Below, in pieces: positions 35,377 to 46,767 of a DNA stretch of 64,000 nucleotides. The stretch lies in assembly GCF_000716545.1 (NCBI RefSeq), contig NZ_JNWZ01000022.1, positions 29,982 through 93,981 on the forward strand. Reading direction: 5' to 3'. The stretch comes from Kitasatospora phosalacinea. Its GTDB lineage: Bacteria; Actinomycetota; Actinomycetes; Streptomycetales; Streptomycetaceae. Position numbers and translations under genes: made by a program. How positions within the stretch are numbered: the stretch's first letter is position 1; every line of letters starts with the position of its first letter. Below the pieces are notes generated by a model. The model saw only the letters and a program-made list of their open reading frames with translations. It did no database searches and was not told the origin of the DNA.

Positions 35377-35850
35377 GTGAGCGAGCGCCTGCAGGCGGGC
35401 GACACCGCCCCCGCCTTCACCCTGCCCGACGCCGACGGCAAGGAGGTGTCGCTGGCCGACCACCTGGGCCGCAAGGTGATCGTCTACTTCTACCCGGCGG
35501 CGCTCACCCCCGGCTGCACCAAGCAGGCCTGCGACTTCACCGACAACCTCGAGGTGTTCGCGGGCGCCGGCTACGACGTGATCGGCATCTCGCCGGACAA
35601 GCCGGAGAAGCTCGGCAGGTTCCGCGAGGCGGAGGACCTGAAGGTGACGCTGCTGTCCGACCCGGCGCACGAGGTGCTGGAGGCGTACGGCGCGTACGGC
35701 GAGAAGGTGAACTACGGCCGCACCTACCAGGGCGTGATCCGCTCGACCGTCGTGGTGGACGAGCGGGGCGAGGTCGAGCGGGCGCTCTACAACGTCCGGG
35801 CCACCGGCCACGTCGCCAAGCTGCTCAAGGACCTGAAGGTCGGCCAGTAG
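35377..35850 (+). CDS. bcp: Thiol peroxidase Bcp (peroxiredoxin)
   Basis: A 157-residue peroxiredoxin that reduces H2O2 and organic peroxides using thioredoxin. The peroxidatic site is TPGCTKQACDF, with Cys47 and the resolving-type Cys52, as in BCP proteins. APAFTLPDADGKEVSL and VIVYFYPAALTPGC frame the thioredoxin fold, and the conserved Arg is in VIRSTVVVDERG. GTG 35377 follows AGAGGAG by ten bases. A terminator at 35870-35906 separates it from the convergent chitinase. Confidence 0.95.
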   Translation: MSERLQAGDTAPAFTLPDADGKEVSLADHLGRKVIVYFYPAALTPGCTKQACDFTDNLEVFAGAGYDVIGISPDKPEKLGRFREAEDLKVTLLSDPAHEVLEAYGAYGEKVNYGRTYQGVIRSTVVVDERGEVERALYNVRATGHVAKLLKDLKVGQ

Positions 35851-35869
35851 GCGGCGGACGCGAAGGAGC

Positions 35870-35906
35870 GGTGGCGGCCGACCCCCCGACCGGGTCGACC
35901 GCCACC
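35870..35906. terminator. Hairpin between bcp and chitinase genes
   Basis: GGTGGCGG (35870-35877) pairs with CCGCCACC (35899-35906), and CGACC with GGTCG inside, with one mismatch. It can serve the plus-strand bcp and the minus-strand chitinase. Confidence 0.7.
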
Positions 35907-35931
35907 GCCGTTCATGGGCCCGGGGTCGGGC

Positions 35932-38418
35932 TCAGCAGGCCCCGAGGTCCGTCCAGACGCCCCAGGCGCCGCTCAGCGAGGGGTCCTCGCCCGCAGTCCA
36001 CCACTTGTTCTGGTAGTAGTGGCCCTTCCACGACACCTTGGTGACGGCGGCGTAGGTGGTGCCCGCGCTCCAGCTCGGAGCGCCCGAGCACGTCCCGGCG
36101 GTGACCGACGCGGACGGCGAGGCCGACTGCGAGGCGGAGGCCGAGGCCGACGGGGACGCCGACCGGGAGGGGGAGGCCGAGGCGCTGGCCGACGCGGACG
36201 GCGAGGCCGACTGCGAGGCCGAGGCGGAGGCCGACGGGGACGGCGAGGAGGTGCCCGCGGTGGCGCCGCGGGTGAAGTCGCCGGTGATGCCGTACAGCGT
36301 GCCGCCGACGTTCACGGTCCAGTTGGCGGGGGTGGAGACCGGCAGGTAGTAGACGAACGCGACGTCCACCGAGGCGCCGGGCGCCAGCGTCTGCCAGGTC
36401 GGCAGCTTCAGCGAGACCCGGTTGTAGGTGCCCTTCAGACCGCCGACGTTGCTGCCGGTGTGGTCGGCCCGGATCACCTTGGAGCCGAAGCCGGACTGGT
36501 CGGCGGCGTTGCCGGGCGCGGAGACCGAGTAGTCGAACTGGAACTCGGTGCCGCCCGGCAGGGTGGTGGTCGAGTTGTTGACGATGTGGATCTTCGGGTT
36601 GATCGGGTAGTTGTTGTCGCCCAGCGCGAAGTCGGTGAAGGACACGTCGATCGGCAGGGTCTGCTGCGGCAGCGCGACGGTGGAGCGGGTCGCGCCGTAC
36701 GACGAGGCCGACTTGAACTTGTCGTACAGCAGCGAGGTCATGGTGTTGCCCTGGACGTACTCGCCCTTGCCGCCGTTGGCGGTGGCGTCCCACTTGTAGT
36801 CGCCGGCCAGCTCCCAGATCATCGCGCCGCCGACGCCCTGGTTGACCACGTAGTCGGCCTTGGCGCCGATCGACTGGTCGTCCTCGGTCGACAGGAAGAC
36901 CTTCTTGTCCGCGTTCCACAGCCACGGCGCGACCAGCGACGAGCTGTAGTTGCGGCTGTAGGTGCCCTTGAGCGCGGTGTCGGTCACGCCGTACTTGGAC
37001 AGGTAGTCCGGGACGACGCCCGCTTCCAGGTTCTTGGCGTGCCACATCGGGTTGGAGCCGGCGGGCGACTCCTTGCCGTTGTCGTCCAGGTCGTGCCAGA
37101 TGTTGTCGATGCCGACGGCGCCGTCACCACAGGTGGTCAGGCCGGAGCCGGCCGGGCAGTTGGTGGTGGAGGAGGTGCCCCACAGGCCGTTGGTGCCACC
37201 CTGGACGTTCTGGAAGCCGCGGGTGTAGTACGGCACGCCGAGGTTGATCCGGCCGGCCGGCATCGCGCCGCGGAAGTAGTGCACGGCCCAGTCGGTGTTC
37301 AGGTAGCCGATGCCGCCGTACTGCGAGGTGCCGTACACGTTGGCGGCCGCCAGCTCGGCGTCCTTGCCGTCGTCGTACAGCGCGGCGTTCGGGCCGACGT
37401 ACTTGTTCCAGGCGCCGTGCAGGTCGTACGACATGATGTTGACGTAGTCCAGGTACTGGGTGACCTGGAAGGTCTCCATGCCGCGCAGCAGGTAGCCCGA
37501 GGACGGGGCGGCGACCGACAGCAGGTAGTACTTGCCGTCGGCGGCGGAGGCCCGGTCGAGCTTCTCGCGCATGGTCTTCATCAGCACGGCGTAGCCCTTC
37601 ATCAGGGAGGCGCGCTTGGCGTTGCTGGTGGTGTAGTCGAGCGGGTTGCCCGCGTCCTTCATCGAGGTCGGGTACTCGTAGTCGAGGTCGACGCCGTTGA
37701 AGCCGTACTTCTTGATGAAGGCGACGGCCGAGTCCGCGAAGGTGTTGATGCCGGCCTGGTTGACCGACCCGTCCGCGTTGGTGGTCATCGAGTAGAAGCC
37801 GCCGGAGTTGACCCGCTTGCCCGAGTCGTCGAAGTAGCCGCCGGTCTCGGCCCAACCGCCCACCGAGACCATGGTCTTGACGTTCGGGTACTGCTTCTTG
37901 AACTTGCTGAGCAGGTTGAAGTGGCCCTTGTACGAGTACGCCGGGTCCATCTCCGCGCCCGCCACGCCCGGGAAGGTCATCCCGGTGGAGGCGTTGTTCG
38001 GGCCGTCGGTGCCCACGGACAGCGTGTTGTCCGAGGCGACGTGCGCGAACGCGTAGTTGAGGTGGGTGACCTTGTCCCAGGGGATGTTGTTCACCAGGTA
38101 GGCGGGCGTGCCGTCCTTGCCGGTGCGCCAGCTGGTGAAGTAGCCGATGACGCGGCGCTGGTGGTCGGCGCCCATCTGCTCGCGGCCGCTGGTGTCGTAG
38201 ACGTTGCAGTACGGGACGTCGACGCCGGGCGTGGTGTACATGCCGTCGGGGCGGCACGCCTGGTTGTCGACGGCGGCGGCGGACGGGGCCACGCCGAGCG
38301 TGCCCATCAGCAGGCCCGCCAGGCCGGCGGCCGCGGTGGCGGCGAACGCCACCTTGCGGCCCTTGAGGTGGCGGCCCGCAGCGGTGGGGCGCTGCTCCGC
38401 CTTGTTTCGGATCAACAC
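35932..38418 (-). CDS. Secreted GH18 chitinase with C-terminal chitin-binding domain
   Basis: An 828-residue exochitinase- or endochitinase-type enzyme. The signal peptide (residues 1-49) is followed by the GH18 barrel with [10 protein letters not shown] (catalytic Glu248; first Asp replaced by Asn), SVGGW and MSYDLHG. Then comes a beta-rich domain of about 130 residues (near 590-720) with [12 protein letters not shown], a serine/alanine/proline linker (about 722-770), and a CBM5/12-type domain (774-828) rich in Trp and Tyr. GTG 38418 follows AGGAGGACCGA. Expected to degrade chitin outside the cell. Confidence 0.95.
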   Translation of the reverse strand: MLIRNKAEQRPTAAGRHLKGRKVAFAATAAAGLAGLLMGTLGVAPSAAAVDNQACRPDGMYTTPGVDVPYCNVYDTSGREQMGADHQRRVIGYFTSWRTGKDGTPAYLVNNIPWDKVTHLNYAFAHVASDNTLSVGTDGPNNASTGMTFPGVAGAEMDPAYSYKGHFNLLSKFKKQYPNVKTMVSVGGWAETGGYFDDSGKRVNSGGFYSMTTNADGSVNQAGINTFADSAVAFIKKYGFNGVDLDYEYPTSMKDAGNPLDYTTSNAKRASLMKGYAVLMKTMREKLDRASAADGKYYLLSVAAPSSGYLLRGMETFQVTQYLDYVNIMSYDLHGAWNKYVGPNAALYDDGKDAELAAANVYGTSQYGGIGYLNTDWAVHYFRGAMPAGRINLGVPYYTRGFQNVQGGTNGLWGTSSTTNCPAGSGLTTCGDGAVGIDNIWHDLDDNGKESPAGSNPMWHAKNLEAGVVPDYLSKYGVTDTALKGTYSRNYSSSLVAPWLWNADKKVFLSTEDDQSIGAKADYVVNQGVGGAMIWELAGDYKWDATANGGKGEYVQGNTMTSLLYDKFKSASSYGATRSTVALPQQTLPIDVSFTDFALGDNNYPINPKIHIVNNSTTTLPGGTEFQFDYSVSAPGNAADQSGFGSKVIRADHTGSNVGGLKGTYNRVSLKLPTWQTLAPGASVDVAFVYYLPVSTPANWTVNVGGTLYGITGDFTRGATAGTSSPSPSASASASQSASPSASASASASPSRSASPSASASASQSASPSASVTAGTCSGAPSWSAGTTYAAVTKVSWKGHYYQNKWWTAGEDPSLSGAWGVWTDLGAC

Positions 38419-38490
38419 TCGGTCCTCCTGGAGGGAGTGTCGTGCGCACGACCGTGGGAAGCCGCGCACCTGTGGGGGAAGTTCCGCCGA

Positions 38491-38532
38491 ACCTAAAAGG
38501 TCTGGACCACCCGCGTCAACAGGTCTGTACCA
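38491..38532 (-). promoter_or_regulatory. Chitinase promoter with two 12-bp repeats
   Basis: On the minus strand, -35 TTGACG (38519-38514), a 17-bp spacer and -10 TTAGGT (38496-38491). The 12-bp repeats (plus-strand AGGTCTGGACCA at 38498-38509 and AGGTCTGTACCA at 38521-38532) start 23 bp apart and flank the -35. Streptomyces chitinase promoters are known to carry such TGGTCCAGACCT repeats, and the sequence is close to the DasR dre site. Confidence 0.8.
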
Positions 38533-38597
38533 ACTTGATATGAAGGGCCGGACCGTCCGCACCCGGACGATCCGGCCCCCGCCGGGGGGAACTGACG

Positions 38598-40934
<2,337 letters not shown>

Positions 40935-41050
40935 GGGTCGCTCCAATGCTCGCGCCCGGGGTGGGGGGCCGGACGCCGTGGGGGAGGAAGACGTGCCTGG
41001 GCCCGGTCGTTGCGCACCGCCCGGGGCCCGGATTTCCGCGGATCGGCGCG

Positions 41051-41093
41051 AACGTACGTGGTCTGGACCACACCGGTCAATAGGTCTGTACCA
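41051..41093 (-). promoter_or_regulatory. Second chitinase promoter with matching repeats
   Basis: Minus-strand -35 TTGACC (41080-41075) and -10 TACGTT (41056-41051, 18-bp spacer). Repeats TGGTCTGGACCA (41059-41070) and AGGTCTGTACCA (41082-41093) again start 23 bp apart, the same geometry as at 38491-38532. Confidence 0.75.
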
Positions 41094-41187
41094 ATTCTTG
41101 AACAAGCCGGGACACCCCGGACGGCCGCCCGAAAGGGTGGTGCACGCCCGCGCGACGGGCCAGTAGCATGGCGGAAGTCAGGTATCG

Positions 41188-41271
41188 GCGGTCTTGGCGG
41201 AATTGGCAGACGCCCGGGTTTTAGGTGCCCGTGAGAGAGATCTCGTGAGGGTTCGAGTCCCTCAGGCCGCA
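41188..41271 (+). tRNA. tRNA-Leu (TAG anticodon)
   Basis: An 84-base tRNA with a long variable arm. Acceptor GCGGTCT (41188-41194) pairs with AGGCCGC (41264-41270) with one G-T wobble. The anticodon loop is TTTTAGG, giving TAG. The variable arm is GTGCCCGTGAGAGAGATC in style. The T loop is TTCGAGT. The 3' end reads ACCG, so CCA is not encoded. A candidate -10, TAGCAT, lies at 41164-41169. Confidence 0.95.
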
Positions 41272-41287
41272 CCGGCGTTCACGCGCG

Positions 41288-41323
41288 AAGAGGCCCGCCC
41301 CGGGGAGCCGGGGCGGGCCTCTT
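41288..41323. terminator. Terminator after tRNA-Leu
   Basis: Perfect 16-bp stem AAGAGGCCCGCCCCGG (41288-41303), loop GGAG, complementary arm to 41323, followed by GTCG. It also lies beyond the convergent rdgB stop. Confidence 0.85.
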
Positions 41324-41340
41324 GTCGCGTGCGGGCCTCC

Positions 41341-41946
41341 TCAGCCGAGCAGTTCGGCGACCACCGGCGCCAGCGAGCGGAAGGCCTGCCCGCGGTGGCT
41401 GATCGCGTTCTTCTCCTCGGCGCTCAGCTCGGCGCACGTGCGGCTCTCGCCGAGCGGCTGCAGGACCGGGTCGTACCCGAAGCCGTTCGTCCCGGCCGGC
41501 TCGGTGCGCAGGGTGCCGTGCAGCCGGCCCTCGACCACCCGCTCGGTGCCGTCCGGCAGGGCGAGCGCGGCGGCGCAGGCGAAGGAGGCGGCCCGGTGCT
41601 CCGGGGCGATGTCACCGAGCTGGGCCAGCAGCAGGTCCAGGTTGGCCCGGTCGTCGCCGTGCCGCCCGGCCCACCGCGCGGAGAAGATCCCGGGCGCCCC
41701 GCCCAGCACGTCCACGCACAGCCCGGAGTCGTCGGCGACGGCCGGCAGCCCGGTCGCCTTCGCCAGCGCGTGCGCCTTGAGCAGCGCGTTCTCGGCGAAG
41801 GTGACCCCGGTCTCCGGCACGTCCGGCACCTCGGGGAAGGCGTCCGCGCCGACCAGTTCGACGTCCAGTCCGGCCGCGCCGAGGATGTCGCGCAGCTCGG
41901 CGACCTTGTGCTGGTTGCGGGTGGCGAGAACGAGTCGCTTGGTCAT
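41341..41946 (-). CDS. rdgB: RdgB/HAM1 non-canonical purine NTP pyrophosphatase
   Basis: A 201-residue pyrophosphatase that hydrolyses ITP, dITP and XTP to keep deaminated purines out of nucleic acids. ATRNQHKVAELRDIL, TFAENALLKA, ADDSGLCVDVLGGAPGIFSARWAG and TNGFGYDPV are textbook motifs, as is SHRGQAFR near the end. The window's next genes (a lipoprotein, rph) suggest a conserved rph-rdgB neighbourhood, as in other streptomycetes. ATG 41946. Confidence 0.95.
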   Translation of the reverse strand: MTKRLVLATRNQHKVAELRDILGAAGLDVELVGADAFPEVPDVPETGVTFAENALLKAHALAKATGLPAVADDSGLCVDVLGGAPGIFSARWAGRHGDDRANLDLLLAQLGDIAPEHRAASFACAAALALPDGTERVVEGRLHGTLRTEPAGTNGFGYDPVLQPLGESRTCAELSAEEKNAISHRGQAFRSLAPVVAELLG

Positions 41947-41973
41947 GGGCCCAGCCTAGTGCGCGCCCGGGGA

Positions 41974-42369
41974 TCAGCCGGTGCACACCTTGCTGACCCG
42001 CGCCGCGGCGCTGCCCAGCGGCGCGAGGTCGGGCGTCTGGTTGTTGTCGACGGCCTTCTGCACGCTGTCGATCTGGGTCTGCAGGTCGCCGATCGCGTTG
42101 GACAGGTCGGCGTCGCTGGAGTTGCGGCCGAGCTTGTCCATGTCGCCCTTGAGGTTCTGCAGCGCCTGCCCGGCGGCGGCCGGGTCCTGGTCGGCGTTGT
42201 TGAACGCCTCACCGAGCTGGGCGACGTGCGTGGTGACCTGCACCGCGGTGTTGGCGCAGCTGAGCGCCTTCTCCGCGGCCGAGCAGCTGACCGCGCTCAA
42301 CGGCAGGACCAGGACCAGCGCGGCGACGGCGAGCGCGGTGGTGCGGTTGATGCTCAGCGGCTGCTGCAT
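41974..42369 (-). CDS. Small secreted lipoprotein, unknown
   Basis: A 131-residue protein with a signal peptide whose lipobox is AVSC (Cys29). After it, CSAAEKALSCAN is followed by a helical region without recognisable motifs, and two further cysteines are visible (including KVCTG at the end). It resembles small lipoproteins of streptomycetes with no known role. ATG 42369 follows GGAGGACTC by about nine bases. It lies between rph and rdgB on the same strand, so it may share a transcript with them. Confidence 0.7.
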   Translation of the reverse strand: MQQPLSINRTTALAVAALVLVLPLSAVSCSAAEKALSCANTAVQVTTHVAQLGEAFNNADQDPAAAGQALQNLKGDMDKLGRNSSDADLSNAIGDLQTQIDSVQKAVDNNQTPDLAPLGSAAARVSKVCTG

Positions 42370-42490
42370 CGGCGAGTCCTCCAGGAGGGTGTGCGGGCTC
42401 ACCCCGAACGTTAAGGCTCGGCCCGCGTGCCTGTACAGCACTCCCGGACCCGCCCACCCTTCCTGACGGCCGTTCAGCCCACCGCGGTTC

Positions 42491-43216
42491 CTAGAGTTCC
42501 AGGGCCTTGCGCTGGATCCCGTCCAGCTCGGCGCAGCCCAGACTGCCCAGGTCGAGCAGCTGGTTGAGCAGCTCCCGGTCGAACGGGGCGCCCTCGGCGG
42601 TGCCCTGGACCTCGACGAAGCGGCCGTCGGAGGTGCAGACGATGTTCATGTCGGTCTCGGCCCGGACGTCCTCCTCGTACTGGAGGTCGAGCATCGGGAC
42701 GCCGTCGATGATGCCGACGCTGACCGCGCTGACGCCGCCGGTGATCGGCTGGCCCTTGGCCCGCAGCAGCTTCTTCCCGCGCGCCCAGGAGACCGCGTCG
42801 ACCAGGGCCACGTACGCGCCGGTGATCGCCGCGGTGCGGGTGCCGCCGTCGGCCTGCAGGACGTCGCAGTCGAGCACGATGGTGTTCTCGGCGAGCGCCC
42901 GGTGGTCGACCACGGCGCGCAGCGAGCGGCCGATCAGCCGGCTGATCTCGTGGGTGCGGCCGCCGATCTTGCCGCGGACGGACTCGCGGTCGCCGCGGGT
43001 GTTGGTGGCCCGGGGCAGCATGGCGTACTCGGCGGTGACCCAGCCCTCGCCGCTGCCCTTGCGCCAGCGCGGGACGCCCTCGGTGACGCTGGCGGTGCAC
43101 AGCACCTTGGTGTCGCCGTAGGAGACCAGGACGGAGCCTTCGGCGTGCTTGCTCCAGTTCCGTTCGATGGTGACGGGGCGGAGCTGGTCGGGGGTGCGGC
43201 CGTCGATGCGAGACAT
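42491..43216 (-). CDS. rph: Ribonuclease PH
   Basis: A 241-residue phosphorolytic 3'-5' exoribonuclease that trims tRNA 3' ends. [19 protein letters not shown] at the start, then [42 protein letters not shown], and [19 protein letters not shown] are strongly conserved. ATG 43216. The gene order rph, nagF, nagE1, nagE2 agrees with what I recall for Streptomyces coelicolor SCO2904-SCO2907. Confidence 0.97.
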   Translation of the reverse strand: MSRIDGRTPDQLRPVTIERNWSKHAEGSVLVSYGDTKVLCTASVTEGVPRWRKGSGEGWVTAEYAMLPRATNTRGDRESVRGKIGGRTHEISRLIGRSLRAVVDHRALAENTIVLDCDVLQADGGTRTAAITGAYVALVDAVSWARGKKLLRAKGQPITGGVSAVSVGIIDGVPMLDLQYEEDVRAETDMNIVCTSDGRFVEVQGTAEGAPFDRELLNQLLDLGSLGCAELDGIQRKALEL

Positions 43217-43263
43217 GCCCCCGAGCGTATCGGGTCCGGGTGCGGGGCCCGGCGGGGGCGCAC

Positions 43264-43307
43264 GCACGGCGGCCCGCCGGCCGGTGGTCCCCGGCGGCGG
43301 GCCGTGC
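43264..43307 (-). terminator. Hairpin downstream of nagF
   Basis: GCACGG/CCCGCCG-type left arm (43264-43279) pairs with CGGCGGGCCGTGC (43295-43307), with a 3-base bulge. It lies in the gap between nagF and rph. Confidence 0.6.
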
Positions 43308-43334
43308 GGGTGGAGCGGGCCGGCGGGCCTCAGC

Positions 43335-43568
43335 TCACATCATGTCCTCGATCTCGGCGGCGATCGGGTCGGCGTCGGTGCCGATGACGACCTGGATGGC
43401 CGTGCCCATCTTCACCACGCCGTGGGCGCCGGCCGCCTTGAGCGCCGCCTCGTTGACCTTGGAGGCGTCGTGGACCTCGGTGCGCAGCCGGGTGATGCAG
43501 CCCTCGACCTCGTCGATGTTCTCGATTCCGCCGAGACCGGCGACGATCTTTTCAGCCTTGCTGGCCAT
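43335..43568 (-). CDS. nagF: PTS GlcNAc-specific EIIB component
   Basis: A 77-residue phosphocarrier. It is a single-domain EIIB in which Cys24 ([13 protein letters not shown]) accepts phosphate from EIIA and passes it to the sugar. It acts with the separately encoded EIIC permeases NagE1/NagE2 across the divergent promoter, so the transporter is split into pieces. ATG 43568. Assignment to GlcNAc rests on sequence type, gene order and the dre sites. Confidence 0.9.
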   Translation of the reverse strand: MASKAEKIVAGLGGIENIDEVEGCITRLRTEVHDASKVNEAALKAAGAHGVVKMGTAIQVVIGTDADPIAAEIEDMM

Positions 43569-43939
43569 GGTCTTTCTCCCTCTGTCTCGGCGCTTCGGCG
43601 GTCGGTCGCCGGATGCCGTACTGCGTGTGCGGTGGTGCCGGCCGGAGGTGACCCGGGATCAGTCTGCCGCGCCTTCCGACGGCGCGACCAGCATCACCCG
43701 ATTCCTGCCGATATGCCACGTTAGTTCACTTTCGGGCTATCTCCGCGCGCGGCCGCCTCGGGGGCCGTCGCAGGATGGCGATCATCGGGCTCTCGAACCC
43801 GCGGACCGCCGCTGCCTCGAAAATGGTCTACACCAATCGTAGGTGTACTCGGGACAACGCGGGGCGGTCCGCCGGTGTTCCTGGCCCCACGCACGGATGG
43901 ACCCCCCAGGGGGACGGGAACGGCAGCGGAGGGCCGACG
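43569..43939. promoter_or_regulatory. nagF/nagE1 divergent control region
   Basis: A 371-bp divergent intergenic region without a gene. It contains one dre-like site (43822-43837), placed closer to nagE1 but within range to affect both. A GGAGGG ribosome site for nagE1 precedes ATG 43940. Confidence 0.6.
43822..43837 (+). promoter_or_regulatory. dre-like DasR site upstream of nagE1
   Basis: AATGGTCTACACCAAT: the inner TGGTCTACACCA is one base off the perfect palindrome TGGTCTAGACCA. It lies about 100 bp before the nagE1 start. Confidence 0.75.
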
Positions 43940-45232
43940 ATGAGTTCACCAGGCGCCACGGCACACCAGTCCACGTGGTGGCACACCTTCTACGGCGGCC
44001 TGCAGAAGATGGGCCGCAGCCTCCAGCTCCCGGTCGCCGTCCTGCCCGCCGCCGGCCTGCTGACCCGGCTCGGCCAGGAGGACATCTTCGGCAAGAACGG
44101 CCTCGGCTGGGACAAGGTCGCCGCGGCGATCGGCGCCGCCGGCGGCGCGCTGCTCAACCCCGCGCTCGGCCTGCCGCTGCTGTTCTGCATCGGCGTGGCG
44201 ATCGGCATGGCCAAGAAGGCGGACGGCTCGACCGCGCTCGCCGCGGTGGCCGGCTTCCTGGTCTACTACACCGTCCTGCGCGCGTTCCCGAAGGACTGCC
44301 CGGCCGGCTCGACGCTGGACGCCTCGATCTGCGTGAACTACACGGACAAGACCGTGGTGGAGGCCGCCTACCAGAACCCCGGCGTGCTCGGCGGCATCCT
44401 GATGGGCCTCTTCTCGGCCTGGCTGTGGGTGCGCTACCACCGGGTCAAGCTGGTCGACTGGCTGGGCTTCTTCAACGGCCGCCGCCTGGTCCCGATGATC
44501 ACCGCCCTGGTCGGCCTGCTGTTCGGCTCGCTGATGGTGTGGATCTGGCAGCCGATCGGCAACGGGCTGGAGGACTTCTCCAAGTGGCTCTCCGACCTGG
44601 GCGCGGTCGGCTCCGGCATCTTCGGCGTGGCCAACCGCGCCCTGCTGCTGATCGGCATGCACCAGTTGCTGAACACCTTCGTCTGGTTCCAGTTCGGCAG
44701 CTACACCAACCCGGAGACCGGCAAGTCCGGCACCGGTGACATCGGCCGCTTCCTGGCGGGCGACCCCTCGGCCGGCCAGTTCCTCTCCGGCTTCTTCCCG
44801 ATCATGATGTTCGCGCTGCCCGCCGCCGCGATGGCCATCGCCGCCTGCGCCAAGCCGCACCGGCGCAAGGAGATCTACGGCCTGATGTTCTCGGTCGCGC
44901 TGACCTCCTTCGTCACCGGCGTCACCGAGCCGATCGAGTACTCCTTCGCCTACGTGGCCCCGCTGCTGTACGCCATCCACGCGGTGCTCACCGGTGTCTC
45001 GATGGCGGTCACCTGGGGGCTCGGCGTCCACGACGGCTTCAGCTTCTCGGCCGGATTGATCGACTACCTGCTCAACTGGAACCTGGCCACGAAACCGTGG
45101 CTGATCATCCCGATCGGCCTGTGCTTCGCGGCGGTCTACTACGTGGTCTTCCGGTTCGTCATCGTCAAGTTCAACCTCAAGACCCCGGGTCGCGAGGACG
45201 ACGACGAGGTCGAGGACGTGACCAAGGCCTGA
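43940..45232 (+). CDS. nagE1: PTS GlcNAc-specific EIIC permease 1
   Basis: A 430-residue EIIC membrane component of the glucose/GlcNAc PTS family. About ten membrane segments, with the conserved GRSLQLPVAVLPAAGLL, DWLGFFNGRRLVPM, and TEPIEYSFAYVAPLLYA (the sugar-contact motif). No EIIB or EIIA domain is fused, so it must use NagF. The C-terminus (about 12 residues) is strongly acidic. ATG 43940 follows GGAGGG. About 59% of positions look shared with NagE2 by eye, though this was not computed. Confidence 0.92.
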   Translation: MSSPGATAHQSTWWHTFYGGLQKMGRSLQLPVAVLPAAGLLTRLGQEDIFGKNGLGWDKVAAAIGAAGGALLNPALGLPLLFCIGVAIGMAKKADGSTALAAVAGFLVYYTVLRAFPKDCPAGSTLDASICVNYTDKTVVEAAYQNPGVLGGILMGLFSAWLWVRYHRVKLVDWLGFFNGRRLVPMITALVGLLFGSLMVWIWQPIGNGLEDFSKWLSDLGAVGSGIFGVANRALLLIGMHQLLNTFVWFQFGSYTNPETGKSGTGDIGRFLAGDPSAGQFLSGFFPIMMFALPAAAMAIAACAKPHRRKEIYGLMFSVALTSFVTGVTEPIEYSFAYVAPLLYAIHAVLTGVSMAVTWGLGVHDGFSFSAGLIDYLLNWNLATKPWLIIPIGLCFAAVYYVVFRFVIVKFNLKTPGREDDDEVEDVTKA

Positions 45233-45263
45233 CCCCAGGTCAGCGGCCCCGGCGCCGCACAGC

Positions 45264-45305
45264 GCGCCCGCGGCGGGAGGAATTCCCGCCGGGGGCGCAC
45301 TTCTT
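45264..45305 (+). terminator. Terminator after nagE1
   Basis: CGGCGGGA (45271-45278) pairs with TCCCGCCG (45284-45291), flanked by GCGCCC/GGGCGC. A T-rich run (TTCTTTG) follows. Confidence 0.8.
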
Positions 45306-45458
45306 TGTTGCCCGACGAACCAGAAGGAGTTACCTCCAGGTCAATTGATCCGGCGTCAACCCGGCCAAGGTTTCGATTCCGCAGCGCTTGTCCCCCGCGA
45401 ACCTTAAGAGGGTTCCGGAGCCCGTTCGGCCCGTGCTAGAAAGCTGAACGAGACCTTA

Positions 45459-45474
45459 AGTGGTCTAGACCAGA
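45459..45474 (+). promoter_or_regulatory. Perfect dre (DasR) site upstream of nagE2
   Basis: AGTGGTCTAGACCAGA with the perfect palindrome TGGTCTAGACCA at 45461-45472, 44 bp before the nagE2 ATG. A match to the DasR consensus as I recall it. Expected ligand glucosamine-6-phosphate. Confidence 0.9.
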
Positions 45475-45502
45475 ATCGCGCTGCCGTGAGGAACCACCGC
45501 AT

Positions 45503-46756
45503 ATGAGTACGACCGCGCAGAACTCCCGGCCGGCGTCGGCACCCGGTGGACGGGAGCTGCGCTCCCGGGTCTTCGCGGCCCTCCAGAAGATCGGCCGCAG
45601 CCTCCAGCTCCCGATCGCCGTGCTGCCCGCCGCCGGCATCCTGCTGCGGCTCGGCAAGGAGGACGTCTTCGGCGACCAGGGCCTGGGCTGGACCAGGGTC
45701 GCCGAGGTCTTCTCCGCCTCCGGCCACGCCGTCTTCGACTGGATGCCGCTGCTGTTCTGCGTGGGCATCGCCATCGGCTACGCCAGGAAGGCCGACGGCT
45801 CCACGGCGCTCGCCGCCCTGGTCGGCTTCCTCACCTACCACCAGGTGCTCACCGCCTTCCCGAAGACCGGCTACCAGGTGCTGCCCGGCCGGGACGTCGA
45901 GGCCACCTACCAGGACCCGGGCGTGCTCGGCGGCGTGGTGGTCGGCCTGCTCTCCGCGGTGCTGTGGCAGCGGCTGCACCGCGCCCGGCTGGTCGACTGG
46001 CTGGGCTTCTTCAACGGGCGCCGGCTGGTCCCGATCGTGATGGCGTTCGTCGGCACCGCGCTGGGCGTCCTCTTCGGCCTGTGCTGGGGCCCGATCGGCG
46101 GCCTCGTGGACCGCTTCAGCACCTGGGCGATCGGGCTGGGCGCGCTCGGCTCCGGCGTCTTCGGACTGATCAACCGGGCCCTGCTGCCGTTCGGCCTGCA
46201 CCAGTTCGCCAACACCTTCTTCTGGCAGCAGGCCGGCACGTACACGGTGGGCACCCAGGAGTTCCACGGCGACCAGACCCGGTTCTTCCAGCACGACCTC
46301 GCCGCCGGCCAGTTCATGTCCGGCTTCTTCCCGATCATGATGTTCGGCCTGCCCGCCGCCGCCCTGGCGATCGCCCACTGCGCCCGCCCGGAACGCCGCC
46401 GGGCCGTCCTGGGCATGATGTTCTCGCTGGCCCTGACCTCCTTCGTCACCGGCATCACCGAGCCGATCGAGTTCGCCTTCCTGTTCATCGCCCCCGTGCT
46501 GTACGTCCTGCACGCCGTGCTCACCGGCCTGTCCATGGCGGTCACCTGGGCGCTGGGCGTGCACCACGGCTTCACCTTCTCCGCGGGCGTCATCGACTAC
46601 GTGCTGAACTGGAACCTGGCCACCGAGCCGTGGCTGGTCATCCCGATCGGGCTGTGCTTCGCGGTGGTCTACTACGCGCTCTTCCGGTTCGTCATCCTGC
46701 GCTTCGACCTCAAGACGCCGGGCCGCGAGGACGACGACGGCTTCGAGGACGGGTAG
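45503..46756 (+). CDS. nagE2: PTS GlcNAc-specific EIIC permease 2
   Basis: A 417-residue EIIC permease paralogous to the preceding gene. In S. coelicolor NagE2 is the GlcNAc uptake route. GRSLQLPIAVLPAAGILLRLG, LVDWLGFFNGRRLVPIV and TEPIEFAFLFIAPVLY are conserved; it lacks fused EIIB/EIIA. The acidic C-terminus ends EDDDGFEDG. ATG 45503, with GAGGA upstream. Its own dre site and 270-bp upstream gap with a terminator indicate a separate transcript from nagE1. Confidence 0.93.
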   Translation: MSTTAQNSRPASAPGGRELRSRVFAALQKIGRSLQLPIAVLPAAGILLRLGKEDVFGDQGLGWTRVAEVFSASGHAVFDWMPLLFCVGIAIGYARKADGSTALAALVGFLTYHQVLTAFPKTGYQVLPGRDVEATYQDPGVLGGVVVGLLSAVLWQRLHRARLVDWLGFFNGRRLVPIVMAFVGTALGVLFGLCWGPIGGLVDRFSTWAIGLGALGSGVFGLINRALLPFGLHQFANTFFWQQAGTYTVGTQEFHGDQTRFFQHDLAAGQFMSGFFPIMMFGLPAAALAIAHCARPERRRAVLGMMFSLALTSFVTGITEPIEFAFLFIAPVLYVLHAVLTGLSMAVTWALGVHHGFTFSAGVIDYVLNWNLATEPWLVIPIGLCFAVVYYALFRFVILRFDLKTPGREDDDGFEDG

Positions 46757-46767
46757 CCCGGGGCCCG

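Noticed and set aside
36100..36250. Short direct repeats suggesting a CRISPR-like array
   Set aside because: They are codon repeats for the Ser/Ala/Pro linker of the chitinase; there are no spacers. The same holds for 40220-40340.
35914..38496. Long plus-strand frame over the chitinase gene
   Set aside because: Shadow of the secreted chitinase. The repeated Glu/Ala/Asp stretch is the reverse of the Ser/Ala linker.
43335..46756. Glucose-specific PTS
   Set aside because: The family is shared, but the separate EIIB, two EIIC copies, neighbouring rph and dre sites fit the GlcNAc system; glucose PTS uptake is not typical in streptomycetes.
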